Of a DNA stretch of 64,000 bases, positions 29,673 through 39,567 are shown piece by piece. Numbering within the stretch: the first letter of the stretch is position 1; each line of letters begins with the position of its first letter. The stretch is from the NCBI RefSeq assembly GCF_902498195.1, contig NZ_CABVIY010000002.1, forward strand, positions 248,001-312,000, written 5' to 3'. The translations under genes were made by a program, and so were the position numbers. The notes beneath the pieces are model-generated. The model had not been told where the DNA came from and ran no database searches. It saw only the letters and a program-made list of their open reading frames with translations. The DNA is from Pseudomonas fluorescens. GTDB lineage: Bacteria; Pseudomonadota; Gammaproteobacteria; Pseudomonadales; Pseudomonadaceae.

Positions 29673-30425
29673 TCAGCGTTGCGTCACCAGATTCTCCGCA
29701 CCGCGCTCGCGCACCCAGAACAGGGTCGCTCCAGCCACGGCCGCCGGCATCATCAGGATGTTGACCACCGGGATCAGCAGCACCAGATACACGCTGCCGC
29801 CGAAACTCATGCTCTGCCAGCGCTTCTGCCGCAGCCAGGCGAGCATCTCGTTCCAGCCCAGCTTGTGGTTGTCCGCCGGGTAGTCGATGTACTGGATCGC
29901 CATCATCCATACCCCGAACAGCAACCAGAGCGGCGCGGCGATGATGTTCACCACCGGGATGAACGAGAGGATGAACAGGCCGATCGCCCGGGGCAGGAAG
30001 TAACCGAGCTTGCGCATCTCCCGGGCGAGGGTCCGCGGGATCATGGCAATCAGTTCGCCCCAGCTGAAGGCCGGGAAGTCGTCGGTGCCGCGCACCACCA
30101 CTTCGACCTTCTCCGCCAGAAAACCGTTGAACGGCGCGGCGATGATGTTGGCGAGCATGGTGAAGGTAAAGAACACCATCAACACCACCAGCACCACGAA
30201 CAGCGGCCACAGCACGTAACTGAGGAAACTCAGCCAGTCGGGCAGCGACGGCATCAGCGCATCGACCCACAGGCTGAATTGATGGCCGGCCAGATAAATC
30301 AATCCGACGAACAGCACCAGGTTGATTAAAAGTGGAAGTAGTACAAAAAGCCGCAGGCTTGGGCTGAGTACCAGTTTCAGGCCCTCGCGCAGGTATTGCG
30401 GGCCGGACAGTACAGGGGCGGGCAT
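29673..30425 (-). CDS. cysZ: CysZ, sulfate transporter
   Basis: 250 aa from ATG 30425 ([16 protein letters not shown]) with GGAG at proper distance; the longer frame extends into an unlikely N terminus. EI24/CysZ family with four to six membrane segments, including about residues 25-48, 72-100 and a hydrophobic stretch near 140-175. CysZ imports sulfate into the cytoplasm for the CysD/CysNC route encoded at 19.6-22.4 kb. It is divergent from trxB with about 310 bases between; that gap holds no other recognisable gene. Confidence 0.9.
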   Translation of the reverse strand: MPAPVLSGPQYLREGLKLVLSPSLRLFVLLPLLINLVLFVGLIYLAGHQFSLWVDALMPSLPDWLSFLSYVLWPLFVVLVVLMVFFTFTMLANIIAAPFNGFLAEKVEVVVRGTDDFPAFSWGELIAMIPRTLAREMRKLGYFLPRAIGLFILSFIPVVNIIAAPLWLLFGVWMMAIQYIDYPADNHKLGWNEMLAWLRQKRWQSMSFGGSVYLVLLIPVVNILMMPAAVAGATLFWVRERGAENLVTQR

Positions 30426-31697
<1,272 letters not shown>

Positions 31698-31710
31698 TGC
31701 TGTAGAAACG

Positions 31711-31739
31711 AAAAAACCGGCTTCGCAGCCGGTTTTTTT
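31711..31739 (+). terminator. Rho-independent terminator after trxB
   Basis: AAAAAACCGGCT, loop TCGC, AGCCGGTTTTTTT. Symmetric, so it may act in both directions. Confidence 0.92.
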
Positions 31740-31771
31740 GTGCCCGCAATTTAATGTGTGAGCCCTTTCCA

Positions 31772-31863
31772 ATGTGGGAGCGGGCTTGCTCGCGAATGCG
31801 GTGTATCAATCGATGTTAATGTTTGCTGATATGACGCCTTCGCGAGCAAGCCCGCTTCCACAG
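31772..31863. repeat. REPIN-like inverted REP pair (family A)
   Basis: AATGTGGGAGCGGGCTTGCT from 31772 and the inverted partner ending at 31863, spacer about 45 bases. It separates the convergent trxB and aminotransferase genes. Confidence 0.9.
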
Positions 31864-31874
31864 GGGTCGTGGGC

Positions 31875-33125
31875 TCATACTAATTGCTGTAAACACCCCT
31901 CAAGGATATCCAGGCCTTCTTCCAGCACTGCAGCTTCCGTCGTCAACGGCGCCAGCAACCGAATGATGTGCCGCGATTTGCCGCTTGGCATCAGCAACAA
32001 ACCCGCGTCCCGTGCCAGGGCCAGCAGTTGCGTCAACTGCGCCGAAGCCGGTGTGCCGTCGGCGTTGGCCAACTCAATCCCGCGCATCGCGCCAACCCCG
32101 GTCAGACGCCCCAGATAGGGTGACAGCTTGCGCTCACGCCAGGATTGGTAACGGCTGACAATCGCCTCTTCCTGCTGGGCGCCCCAGGCTTGCAGAGAGG
32201 CGTCGGTCATTTCGTCCAGGGTTGCCAGCGCGGCGGCGCAGGCGATGGGGTTGCCGGAGTAAGTGCCGCCGAGCCCGCCCTTGGGCAGGTTGTCGAGCAG
32301 CGACTTGCGCCCGACCACCGCACCCAGCGGCATGCCGCCGGCGATGCTTTTGCCAAGCAGGATCAGGTCCGGTTCGATGCCCAGTCGCGAAAACGCAAAA
32401 CGCTGGCCGGTACGGCCGAAACCGGACTGGATTTCATCGGCGATCAGCACAATGCCTTTCTCGTCGCACAAGCGCCGCAAGGCCTGTGCAAACGTCGCAT
32501 CCATGGCCAGGAAACCCGCTTCACCCTGCACCGGTTCGACGATAAAACAGGCGACATCATCGACGTCGATTTCAACGCTGAACAGGCGCTCCATGGCCTT
32601 GAGCGCGTCGGCGCAGGTCACGCCGTTGTCTTCGCTGGGAAAAGGCAGGTGATACACCGGCCCGGGCAATACGCCGATTTTCTGTTTGTAGGGCGCGACC
32701 TTGCCGTTGAGATTGAGGGTGGCCAAGGTACGGCCGTGGAAGGCGCCATCGAAGGCAATCACGGCGGTACGACCGGTTGCGCCCCGGACGATCTTCAGCG
32801 CATTTTCCGCCGCTTCGGCACCGCTGTTGGTGAGCATGCCGCTGATGGGGTAGTCCACCGGAATGAACGCTGTCAGACGCTCCATGAGTTCCAGGTAGGG
32901 CGCATGGGGCGCGGCGTTGAACGCGTAGTGGGTCAGCCGCGTGGCCTGTTCGCGAATGGCCCCGACGATGCGCGGGTGGCAATGACCGAGGTTCAGTACG
33001 CCGATGCCACCGACAAAGTCGATGTAGCGTTTGCCATCCGTGTCCCAGACCTCGGCGTTTTTGCCGTGGCTGAGCGTGACAGGGTGAACGATGTTGATCG
33101 ACTGGCTGATGGTTTCGCTGCGCAT
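31875..33125 (-). CDS. Class III PLP aminotransferase (GabT-like; 4-aminobutyrate or 2-aminoadipate)
   Basis: 416 aa. Fold type I aminotransferase with LTNSGAEAAENALKI (residues 98-112), the PLP aspartate in LIADEIQSGFGRTG, and the PLP lysine Lys259 in LGKSIAGGMPLGAV. Resemblance is closest to GabT, but Pseudomonas also has a close relative acting on 2-aminoadipate in lysine breakdown, so the substrate is open: 4-aminobutyrate, 5-aminovalerate or 2-aminoadipate. No gabD-like dehydrogenase is adjacent, which weakens a simple gab operon reading. Confidence 0.85.
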   Translation of the reverse strand: MRSETISQSINIVHPVTLSHGKNAEVWDTDGKRYIDFVGGIGVLNLGHCHPRIVGAIREQATRLTHYAFNAAPHAPYLELMERLTAFIPVDYPISGMLTNSGAEAAENALKIVRGATGRTAVIAFDGAFHGRTLATLNLNGKVAPYKQKIGVLPGPVYHLPFPSEDNGVTCADALKAMERLFSVEIDVDDVACFIVEPVQGEAGFLAMDATFAQALRRLCDEKGIVLIADEIQSGFGRTGQRFAFSRLGIEPDLILLGKSIAGGMPLGAVVGRKSLLDNLPKGGLGGTYSGNPIACAAALATLDEMTDASLQAWGAQQEEAIVSRYQSWRERKLSPYLGRLTGVGAMRGIELANADGTPASAQLTQLLALARDAGLLLMPSGKSRHIIRLLAPLTTEAAVLEEGLDILEGCLQQLV

Positions 33126-33238
33126 GGAGGACCGGCTCGGAAGAAGGAGGACTTCTTTTTATCTAAGCCGCGAGCAGTGCTGGCCGGCAAACGAAATAAA
33201 GTCGCCGGGTCAATCGTTAAAGTCGGGATATGCAAAAA

Positions 33239-33311
33239 ATCAAAAGATCGCAGCCTGCGGCAGCTCCTACACATGCCCCGGTAGGAGCTGCCTCAGGCTG
33301 CGATCTTTTGC
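33239..33311. repeat. Inverted repeat pair (family B)
   Basis: AAAAGATCGCAGCCTGCGGC near 33241 and its inverted partner GCCTCAGGCTGCGATCTTTT ending at 33310, with CAGCTCCTAC/GTAGGAGCTG within. Confidence 0.87.
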
Positions 33312-33318
33312 GTCGAAA

Positions 33319-33657
33319 TCAGCGGCGGGTCAGGGGCTGTTGGGCGAATTTCACTCCGGCCAGGCCATGAGCGATCAACGCACGGATGTTGCCGTGATCG
33401 CTGCCCTCAGGCGTCGCCAGCACCGAACGGTAATGCTCACCAAACGCCAGCAAGGCCTCTTCATCGCTCAGGCCTTCCAGCAACGCCAGGCCCAGCGTCT
33501 TGCACGAACCTTCGTTCTGCCCGGCCGCGTTTTCCACGCCGCCGTTGTTGAAGGCCTGGGGCTGGTAAGCGTAACCGGCGGCAATGAACGCCAGGGTATC
33601 GGCGAAGGCGTGTTCGCCGCTCTTGAGGCTGGCGCGCAGGGTGTTCAAATCACTCAT
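33319..33657 (-). CDS. HopJ-type protein
   Basis: 112 aa from ATG 33657 (MSDLNTLRASLKSGEHAF). It matches the HopJ family by the phrase FIAAGYAYQPQAFNNG and the following QNEGSCKTLGLALLEGLS. The family is named after a putative type III effector of P. syringae, but it is widespread in non-pathogens and has no type III context here, so the effector name should not be taken as a function. It overlaps the 3' end of the DUF1244 gene by 8 bases. Confidence 0.85.
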   Translation of the reverse strand: MSDLNTLRASLKSGEHAFADTLAFIAAGYAYQPQAFNNGGVENAAGQNEGSCKTLGLALLEGLSDEEALLAFGEHYRSVLATPEGSDHGNIRALIAHGLAGVKFAQQPLTRR

Positions 33658-33946
33658 TGGGTTTTCCTTTGGCGAACGCCGCTTGTTGTTCGGCGCTGGC
33701 TTCTTGCTGATATTGGGCTTTCCACTCGGCGTACGGCATGCCGTAAACCACTTCACGGGCGTCATCGAGGCTGACCTCGATCTGGCGTTCATCGGCGGCG
33801 GCCTTGTACCACTTGGACAGGCAGTTGCGGCAGAAACCGGAGAGGTTCATCAGGTCGATGTTCTGCACATCCTTGCGGCTGTCCAGATGGGCCACCAGCC
33901 GGCGAAAGGCGGCGGCTTCGAGTTCGAGGCGTTGTTGATCGGTCAT
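33650..33946 (-). CDS. DUF1244 protein
   Basis: 98 aa from ATG 33946 (MTDQQRLELEAAAFRRLV), with GGGAGTC... context upstream. Helical DUF1244 fold with the conserved FRRLVAHLDSRKDVQNIDLMNL and LSGFCRNCLSKWYKAAA, including Cys-Arg-Asn-Cys. Function unknown; a structure in the family shows a small helical bundle. It precedes and overlaps hopJ, and these two follow folX on the same strand after a 97 base gap. Confidence 0.87.
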   Translation of the reverse strand: MTDQQRLELEAAAFRRLVAHLDSRKDVQNIDLMNLSGFCRNCLSKWYKAAADERQIEVSLDDAREVVYGMPYAEWKAQYQQEASAEQQAAFAKGKPNE

Positions 33947-33962
33947 GGGAGTCTCTTCGAGA

Positions 33963-34035
33963 CAGCTGCAAGCGGCAAGCTTCAAGCTGCAAGATGGATG
34001 GCGGTGGCCTCTAGCTTACCGCTTGAAGGTTGCGG
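33963..34035. repeat. AGCTGCAAGC/GCTTGAAGC repeat-rich spacer
   Basis: Between DUF1244 and folX, short motifs AGCTGCAAGCGGCAAGC and CTTCAAGCTGCAAG are mirrored by GCTTGAAGGTTGCGGCTTGA about 40 bases later. This is an imperfect inverted repeat of a kind often found between Pseudomonas genes, different from families A-C. Confidence 0.6.
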
Positions 34036-34043
34036 CTTGAAGC

Positions 34044-34415
34044 CTAGCGACTGGCCGCGAGCGTAATCGACACCGACTCGGCAAAGCGCAGGGCATGGGG
34101 CTTGTCGACTTCGACTTCAGCGTACAGCACCGATGGGTTGGCCATGACCAGATCGAGAATTTCCTGGGTCAGGCGTTCAAGCAGGGCGAAGCGATTGCCC
34201 TCGACGTGGGCGATGATCGCCTTGGTGATGGTCCGGTAGTTCAGCGCGTGGTCGATATCGTTGTCACGCACCGCCTCCTGGGCCGCGTACAGGATCGTCA
34301 GGTTGATCAAGACATCCTGCTTGTTGCGGATTTCATCCTCATTGATGCCGATGTAGGTGCGCAGGCACAGGTCCTTGACCCGGATGCGTGCCATGCCTGG
34401 TTGAAGTTGTGGCAT
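34044..34415 (-). CDS. folX: FolX, dihydroneopterin triphosphate 2'-epimerase
   Basis: 123 aa from ATG 34415 ([20 protein letters not shown]). FolB/FolX tunnelling fold with [20 protein letters not shown] and the acidic [12 protein letters not shown]. The order folM-folE-folX points to the epimerase, which diverts dihydroneopterin triphosphate to dihydromonapterin, rather than the aldolase FolB. The start overlaps the folE stop (TAATG). A longer frame upstream overlaps folE entirely and is rejected. Confidence 0.88.
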   Translation of the reverse strand: MPQLQPGMARIRVKDLCLRTYIGINEDEIRNKQDVLINLTILYAAQEAVRDNDIDHALNYRTITKAIIAHVEGNRFALLERLTQEILDLVMANPSVLYAEVEVDKPHALRFAESVSITLAASR

Positions 34416-34993
34416 TACGACTTGCTCCGTCCAATCAATTGCAGGAACTCCTGGCGGGTATTGCTCGACTCGCGGAAGGCGCCGAGCATCACCGAGGTGT
34501 TCATGGTCGAATTCTGTTTCTCGACGCCGCGCATCATCATGCACATGTGCCGGGCCTCGATCACGACCGCGACTCCAGCGGCACCGGTCACCTGTTGCAC
34601 GGCGTCGGCGATTTGCCGGGTGAGGTTTTCCTGGATTTGCAGGCGGCGGGCGAACATGTCCACCAGCCGCGCAATCTTCGACAGGCCCAACACCTTGCCC
34701 GTTGGAATATAAGCCACGTGTGCCTTGCCGATGAAGGGCAGCATGTGATGTTCGCAGAGCGAGTACAGCTCGATATTGTCGACGATCACCATTTCATCGT
34801 TGTCGGAGGCGAACAGCGCACCGTTGACGATCTCCTCGACACTTTGCTCGTAGCCGTGACACAGGTACTGCATCGCCTTGGCCGCGCGCAGCGGGGTGTC
34901 GCGCAGGCCTTCGCGGTCGGGGTCTTCGCCGAGACCGATGAGGATCTCGCGATAGTTCTGGGACAAGCCGTTCTGGGGCCGGGATAACGTCAT
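34415..34993 (-). CDS. folE: FolE, GTP cyclohydrolase I
   Basis: 192 aa. T-fold enzyme with [19 protein letters not shown], where Cys and His bind zinc, and the late [16 protein letters not shown]. It converts GTP to dihydroneopterin triphosphate, the entry to folate and pterins. In the middle of folM-folE-folX it likely feeds tetrahydromonapterin synthesis, the cofactor for phenylalanine hydroxylase in Pseudomonas. It starts 20 bases after the folM stop. Confidence 0.95.
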   Translation of the reverse strand: MTLSRPQNGLSQNYREILIGLGEDPDREGLRDTPLRAAKAMQYLCHGYEQSVEEIVNGALFASDNDEMVIVDNIELYSLCEHHMLPFIGKAHVAYIPTGKVLGLSKIARLVDMFARRLQIQENLTRQIADAVQQVTGAAGVAVVIEARHMCMMMRGVEKQNSTMNTSVMLGAFRESSNTRQEFLQLIGRSKS

Positions 34994-35013
34994 GGAAAAT
35001 CCTCGCGGGACAC

Positions 35014-35724
35014 TTATTTGATGTGCCTTCCGCCATTGACGGTCAGGGTCGTGCCGGTGACATAAGGGTTATCGAGCAAATAGCGCAGGCTGTGGTAGAT
35101 CACTTCGCTGCCGGGCTCGATGCCCAGCGCGGATTTGGCCAGCGCCTTGGCGCGGTAGGCCGCGTCGTCATCAGGATTGAACAGTAGCAGGGCCGGCGCA
35201 ATCGCGTTGACCTTGATGCCTGGCGCGTACTTCGCGGCGAAGGACAGGGTCAGGCTGTCGAGCCCGGCTTTGCTGGCGCAGTAGCCAATGTGCTTGCTGC
35301 TGCCTTTGCGCGTGACGTCATCGCTGATGTGCACGATGTCGGCCGGGCTGGAGCGTTCGAGCAGGTCGGCACAATGCAGGTTGATCAGGTAGGGCGCCAG
35401 CATGTGCACGCTGAACATGCGGGTGAACGCCGCCGCGTCGCTGTCCGGGGTTTCGGCCAGCCATTCGGAGGCGTTATGGACGATGGCCCGCAGGCGGTCG
35501 GTATGGGTTTTCAGTTCGCTGATGAAGGCCAGGATGCCGGCTTCGCTGGAGAAGTCCGCGAACAGCGCTGTCGCCCCCAGATCGCGCAGGATTTGCACGC
35601 CGGGGCGTTCGCTGCGGTAGCTGAAGATCACGTGATGGCCGTCTTCGAGCAAGCGCTGCGCGCAGTGCAGGCCGACACGCTGGCCGGCTCCGGTGATGAG
35701 GATGGGGGCTGCGGAGGAAGTCAT
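35014..35724 (-). CDS. folM: FolM, dihydromonapterin reductase
   Basis: 236 aa from ATG 35724 ([20 protein letters not shown]). SDR with nucleotide motif TGAGQRVG, catalytic YCASKAG and a typical beta-strand pattern. The ending [15 protein letters not shown] is typical of FolM. It reduces dihydromonapterin to tetrahydromonapterin using NADPH. First gene of folM-folE-folX; the region upstream has a repeat pair. Confidence 0.92.
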   Translation of the reverse strand: MTSSAAPILITGAGQRVGLHCAQRLLEDGHHVIFSYRSERPGVQILRDLGATALFADFSSEAGILAFISELKTHTDRLRAIVHNASEWLAETPDSDAAAFTRMFSVHMLAPYLINLHCADLLERSSPADIVHISDDVTRKGSSKHIGYCASKAGLDSLTLSFAAKYAPGIKVNAIAPALLLFNPDDDAAYRAKALAKSALGIEPGSEVIYHSLRYLLDNPYVTGTTLTVNGGRHIK

Positions 35725-35785
35725 GAACGGCTCGCGTCGCGGTGAGAGCAAAACTATACCAGCGCATTGCGGCGTTCACCTATGC

Positions 35786-35895
35786 CCACTGTAGGAGCGA
35801 GCCTGCTCGCGATGGTCGTGAACGATAGCGCTGGGCGTCTGATACCCCGTGGCGGTCTTGCGTCCATCGCGAGCAGGCTCGCTCCTACAGTGGGG
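35786..35895. repeat. Inverted repeat pair (family C)
   Basis: CCACTGTAGGAGCGAGCCTG (35786 on) with GCTCGCGATGG, mirrored by CCATCGCGAGCAGGCTCGCTCC to 35895. Only one copy in this window. Confidence 0.88.
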
Positions 35896-35898
35896 GAA

Positions 35899-36471
35899 TC
35901 ATTGGTTTTGGGGGGAGGGCTCGGTGGGCAATGGTCTTGCCGGGGTGCTGTTCAGCCAATTGGCCAACAGACGGGTCGACAACGGAATGAAGAAGTAGAC
36001 CATCAATGGCGTCAGGCACAGGGTACTGATGAAGACGCGAAGGAGCAGGGTCATCTCGCCCAGCAGCGGCCCCAAGAGGAAGTTGAACAGCAGCGACACC
36101 GGAAAAAACGCCAGCCAGATCGCCACCGCCTGCTTCCACCGTGGCGGGCGTTGACCGGCAGCGCCGAACCAGCCTTCGATGCCACTGACCCGATGTTCCG
36201 TCGGATGGGCGAACAAGTCACTGCCGCGTGCCAGCCATGCGGTCCGCGACGCGGAGTGCTCCCAGGCGTGCAGGGTCTGTTCGTCGGCGAAGCGGAAGAT
36301 GATCTGGAACTCGTCATCGTCGGGCGGCGGGGCCAGCACGCCAGAGCCGAGATAACCACGGAAATCGGTGGCCAATTGTTCGCCTTCGCGCAACCAGGCG
36401 ATCAGGTCCTGATAACGCCCGTCGGCGACACGGCGCGCAACCATCAGGGTGACGGGGGAGGTAGACATCAT
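35899..36471 (-). CDS. Antibiotic biosynthesis monooxygenase-like protein with C-terminal membrane segments
   Basis: 190 aa; begins with two ATG codons at 36471 and 36468 after GGAG. The N-terminal half (about 5-95) looks like an ABM ferredoxin-like domain (VTLMVARRVADGRYQDLIAW, FQIIFRFADEQTLHAWEHS). Two hydrophobic helices follow (about 112-135 and 140-165), so the protein is probably anchored in the inner membrane with the ABM part outside the lipid. Proteins of this layout are common and of unknown role. Divergent from the MerR gene. Confidence 0.8.
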   Translation of the reverse strand: MMSTSPVTLMVARRVADGRYQDLIAWLREGEQLATDFRGYLGSGVLAPPPDDDEFQIIFRFADEQTLHAWEHSASRTAWLARGSDLFAHPTEHRVSGIEGWFGAAGQRPPRWKQAVAIWLAFFPVSLLFNFLLGPLLGEMTLLLRVFISTLCLTPLMVYFFIPLSTRLLANWLNSTPARPLPTEPSPQNQ

Positions 36472-36675
36472 GTATCTCCATAAACAATGCGTCGCTCCGG
36501 GTAGGAGTCTCGCCAGGCGCAGCGCCGGGGTGGTGGGCTGCGGCTTGGGACAAGCAAGGATTATTCCTGATTCCAGGTGCGACGTCAGTGGCTGTCGTAA
36601 CAATCTATGCCTTGAATGAAGATGGGGCAGGAGAGGTAGAATAGGATCCAACCAACACATGGACGTAACCCCCAG

Positions 36676-37635
36676 ATGCCTGTTCAGACTGACATTGCTC
36701 CTGGTGACTCGCCTGCGCGCACTCTTGAACGGGAAGAACTCTTTCCGATTCGCGAGGTGGCGCGGCTGACAGGTGTCAATCCGGTCACGCTTCGCGCCTG
36801 GGAGCGGCGCTATGGCCTGATCGTGCCCACACGCACCGACAGCGGGCATCGCCTGTACTCCATGACCGATATTGAACGCGTGCGCAGCATCCTCGACTGG
36901 ATCGAGCGCGGCGTGGCGGTCAGCAAGATCGGCAAGATCCTGGCCAGGACGGCGCCGCTCCAGGCGCTGTCGCACATTATTCCCAACGATCTTGTCCAGG
37001 CTGACTACGCGCAATGGCAGTCGCAAATCCAGGCGGCGGTGAGTGCCTTCGACGATATCCAGCTGGAGCAGATCTACGGACAGATCTTTTCCACGTACGC
37101 CCAGCCTGTCGTATTCCAGGACATCCTGATCCCGCTCTGGAAGCAATTGCTGCAACGCCAGGATTCGTTCGGCCGGACCAGCGAATGGCTGTTCCTTGAC
37201 AGTTTCCTGCGGTCACGGGTCTTGCAGCGCTTGCTGTTGATTCGTGACAAGCAACCCCGTCGAGTCATCGTCAGCGCCCTGGCAGGCCAGTGCCGGGAGC
37301 TTGAGTTGCTGATTGCCGCGCTGTTCCTGAGCAGCGGACATACCGGTGTGCGCGTATTGACCATCGGCCAGCCCTTCGACGAGTTGACGCTGGTGTGCGA
37401 AAGGATCAAGCCCCAGGCGCTGGTGCTGTTTTCCAATCACGTACCGGCCCCCGAACTGCCGCGACGCTTGAATCGCCTGGCGATGAGCCTGGATTGTCCG
37501 GTGTTGCTGGCGGGCGATGCGTCCGATCTGGCCGAGCAAAGCCTGGCCGGCTCGTCGATCGGATGCCTGGGGAACGAAGGTACGCAGATGCGCCAGCGAC
37601 TCAAACAGTTTCTGGCGGGCAACCTGGATACTTGA
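36676..37635 (+). CDS. MerR-family regulator, LitR/CarH-like without B12 ligands
   Basis: 319 aa. An N-terminal MerR HTH (about 22-92; FPIREVARLTGVNPVTLRAWERRYG) is followed by a helical and a Rossmann domain in the CarH/LitR arrangement. CarH binds adenosylcobalamin through a Trp-x9-Glu-His motif and a DxHxxG-like histidine. Here the Glu-His position reads Glu170-Trp171 (SEWLFLDSFLRSRV) and the later histidine is absent (AGQCRELELL, 203-212). This fits the B12-independent class known from P. putida, where a LOV protein senses light instead. A LOV gene lies 0.7 kb away. Confidence 0.85.
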   Translation: MPVQTDIAPGDSPARTLEREELFPIREVARLTGVNPVTLRAWERRYGLIVPTRTDSGHRLYSMTDIERVRSILDWIERGVAVSKIGKILARTAPLQALSHIIPNDLVQADYAQWQSQIQAAVSAFDDIQLEQIYGQIFSTYAQPVVFQDILIPLWKQLLQRQDSFGRTSEWLFLDSFLRSRVLQRLLLIRDKQPRRVIVSALAGQCRELELLIAALFLSSGHTGVRVLTIGQPFDELTLVCERIKPQALVLFSNHVPAPELPRRLNRLAMSLDCPVLLAGDASDLAEQSLAGSSIGCLGNEGTQMRQRLKQFLAGNLDT

Positions 37636-37637
37636 AT

Positions 37638-38243
37638 TCAGAAATGCAGGGCAGGATGGGTCAACCGGTGCTGCTGCAGGATGTACTGGCGCAGGCGTTC
37701 GGTTTCGTCCTTGTCGCTCTGGCTCAACTGGTAGGCAAAGTAGCCTTGCTCGGTTTCTTTCTCGAGCGTGCCACGCAATGCGATCCGCTCGTAGCCTGAG
37801 GGGCTGAACCACAACGCGAAATGCTTCGGTGCCTTGGTCTTGTTGCGGACTTCCAGCAGGACGCCCTTGAACGACACTTCGTGGACGAACATCGTGCCGG
37901 GCTGGCCCTTGGCATTTTCCAGTGCTACCGGTTCGTCGAGCACCAATCGCCATGGCCGGACCAATGGCCCGTCTTCGTAGATGCTGGGAACACCCAGGCG
38001 CAGATGCAGCGCATGAAACTCGTCCTCCACCAGGTGCAGGGGGAAGGTCATTTGCTGATTTTCGAAATTGGCTTGAATAGTGACTTGCTCATGGGCGGCA
38101 AGGCGCGTGAGCAAGTCACGGATTTGCGAACCACCGTTGACGAGCAGGCTCGACGTCGCGTCCCGCACATTGAGTTGCGGGTTGTGTTGCATGGTCTGGA
38201 TGAAATCCAGCTCATCCTGGGTCAGGAGCGCGTCGCGATGCAT
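37638..38243 (-). CDS. PilZ-like protein (degenerate), next to LOV gene
   Basis: 201 aa from ATG 38243 (MHRDALLTQDELDFI); a TTG at 38297 directly after the LOV stop would add 18 residues. N-terminal 100 residues resemble a YcgR-N type domain; the rest has RPWRLVLDEPV and VHEVSFKGVLLE, placed like the PilZ motifs RxxxR and (D/N)xSxxG but not matching them exactly. Binding of c-di-GMP is therefore doubtful. Same strand as the LOV gene and probably co-transcribed, convergent with the MerR gene (3 bases between stops). Function unknown. Confidence 0.55.
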   Translation of the reverse strand: MHRDALLTQDELDFIQTMQHNPQLNVRDATSSLLVNGGSQIRDLLTRLAAHEQVTIQANFENQQMTFPLHLVEDEFHALHLRLGVPSIYEDGPLVRPWRLVLDEPVALENAKGQPGTMFVHEVSFKGVLLEVRNKTKAPKHFALWFSPSGYERIALRGTLEKETEQGYFAYQLSQSDKDETERLRQYILQQHRLTHPALHF

Positions 38244-38297
38244 GGCTAGCTCGAAAGGAATAGTTACAAAGTCATTGGTGATTGTAGTTAATGACAA

Positions 38298-38774
38298 TTA
38301 ATTCGCGGTTTTGTTTGAACCGTTCGTCGCCTTGAGTGCAGCCAGTTCGGCCTGGACTTCAGCCAATTGCGCTTCGAGCTGCACAACCCGCTGCTGCGCC
38401 TTGACCTGCACGGTGACGTCTTTCTGTACACCGATAAAATAAACCTGCCCGTCATTCGGATTCTTGACTGTCGAAAGGGACAGTTCATTCCAGAATGGCG
38501 TGCCGTCCTTGCGGTAATTTCGCAGGATTTCCCGGCACGAGCCTTCACTGTTCAAGGCGTCACGAATCTTCGATAACGCTTCCTGATCGCGGTCGCCGGA
38601 CTGCAGGAAGCGGCAATCCTGATAGAGGATTTCTTCGCTGTTGTAACCGGTCAGGCGTTCGAATGCCGGGTTGACGTAAATCAGAATCTTGTCCTGGTCG
38701 CCTTCCTTTTCGGCAATCACGATACCGTCATTGGAGGCGTTAATCGCCAGTTGCAGCAGTTTTGCGTTGATCAT
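38298..38774 (-). CDS. Short LOV blue-light receptor protein
   Basis: 158 aa from ATG 38774 (MINAKLLQLAINASNDGIVI). Single LOV/PAS domain (about 10-118) with the photo-adduct cysteine Cys54 in YQDCRFLQ, VNPAFERLTGY, NYRKDGTPFWNELS and YFIGVQKDVT, then a coiled-coil C-terminal helix (about 122-150). It closely resembles the short LOV proteins of P. putida (PpSB1/SB2), which dimerise through the terminal helices and have no output domain. FMN binding is expected. Divergent from the flavodoxin gene and immediately upstream of the PilZ-like gene. Confidence 0.92.
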   Translation of the reverse strand: MINAKLLQLAINASNDGIVIAEKEGDQDKILIYVNPAFERLTGYNSEEILYQDCRFLQSGDRDQEALSKIRDALNSEGSCREILRNYRKDGTPFWNELSLSTVKNPNDGQVYFIGVQKDVTVQVKAQQRVVQLEAQLAEVQAELAALKATNGSNKTAN

Positions 38775-38878
38775 CGGTAAAACCCTTCCATGTTGGTTGA
38801 CTGGGGGCATTCTAAAAGAACAATCCAAAGCGTGCTGTTACTATCCCGGTCTTTTCATTCAGCTTCAGGATCAGATTG

Positions 38879-39334
38879 ATGAAAGTCGCCATCATTTCCG
38901 GCTCGGTGTACGGCACGGCTGAGGAAGTCGCCCGGCATGCCGCGAGCATTTTGAAAACCGCCGGTTACGAAACCTGGTACAACCCGCGTGCAAGCCTGGC
39001 CGATGTTCAGGCCTTCGGTCCCGACGCCTTTCTGGCCGTGACCTCGACCACGGGCATGGGCGAGTTGCCGGATAACCTGCAACCGCTGTATTTCGCCATT
39101 CGCGACCAGTTGCCCGCGGCCTGGCGTGGCTTGCCGGGGGCGGTGATCGGCTTGGGCGATGCGAGCTATGGCGATACGTTTTGCGGCGGCGGCGAACTGA
39201 TGCGTGAGTTGTTCGGTGAACTGGGCATCCGCGAAGTCCTGCCGATGTTGCGCCTGGATGCCAGTGAAAGCGTCAATCCGGAAGCGGACGCCGAGCCCTG
39301 GCTGGCGCAACTGGTTGACGCGCTTCGGGCCTGA
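38879..39334 (+). CDS. Flavodoxin (MioC-like)
   Basis: 151 aa from ATG 38879. Flavodoxin-like fold with SGSVYGTAEEVARHAA binding FMN phosphate, TSTTGMGELPDNLQPL and GLGDASYGDTFCGGGELM. Short-chain MioC/YqcA type. Electron carrier in the cytoplasm; the partner is unknown (biotin synthase is known for MioC). Divergent from the LOV gene, with 104 bases between. Confidence 0.9.
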   Translation: MKVAIISGSVYGTAEEVARHAASILKTAGYETWYNPRASLADVQAFGPDAFLAVTSTTGMGELPDNLQPLYFAIRDQLPAAWRGLPGAVIGLGDASYGDTFCGGGELMRELFGELGIREVLPMLRLDASESVNPEADAEPWLAQLVDALRA

Positions 39335-39567
39335 TTGGCCTTACGTCCAGCGTCCGCAACGGGCGCTGCGGCATTCCTGCGGGCCCGCTCACGGCAGGCC
39401 CCGCACCGTCTGATGCGGCAGCCATTTGTCGTGGATCCGGACTTCCCCGCCCGCTGACCCGTTGGGCCATCAAGCTGGCTGCCAATGCAACTACGCGAAC
39501 CCGCAGGGCTGACTAGACTCGGTAGTCATTGGAAACACTCCATAATAAAAACCAGAGGTTCCGAGCC

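Noticed and set aside
33319..33657. HopJ as a type III effector
   Set aside because: No type III secretion genes, hrp box or effector-like N terminus; the family is common in harmless Pseudomonas.
36472..36675. TGTACA-type LitR operator upstream of the MerR gene
   Set aside because: No TGTACA or close pair was visible in this gap or between the LOV and flavodoxin genes, so no operator is claimed.
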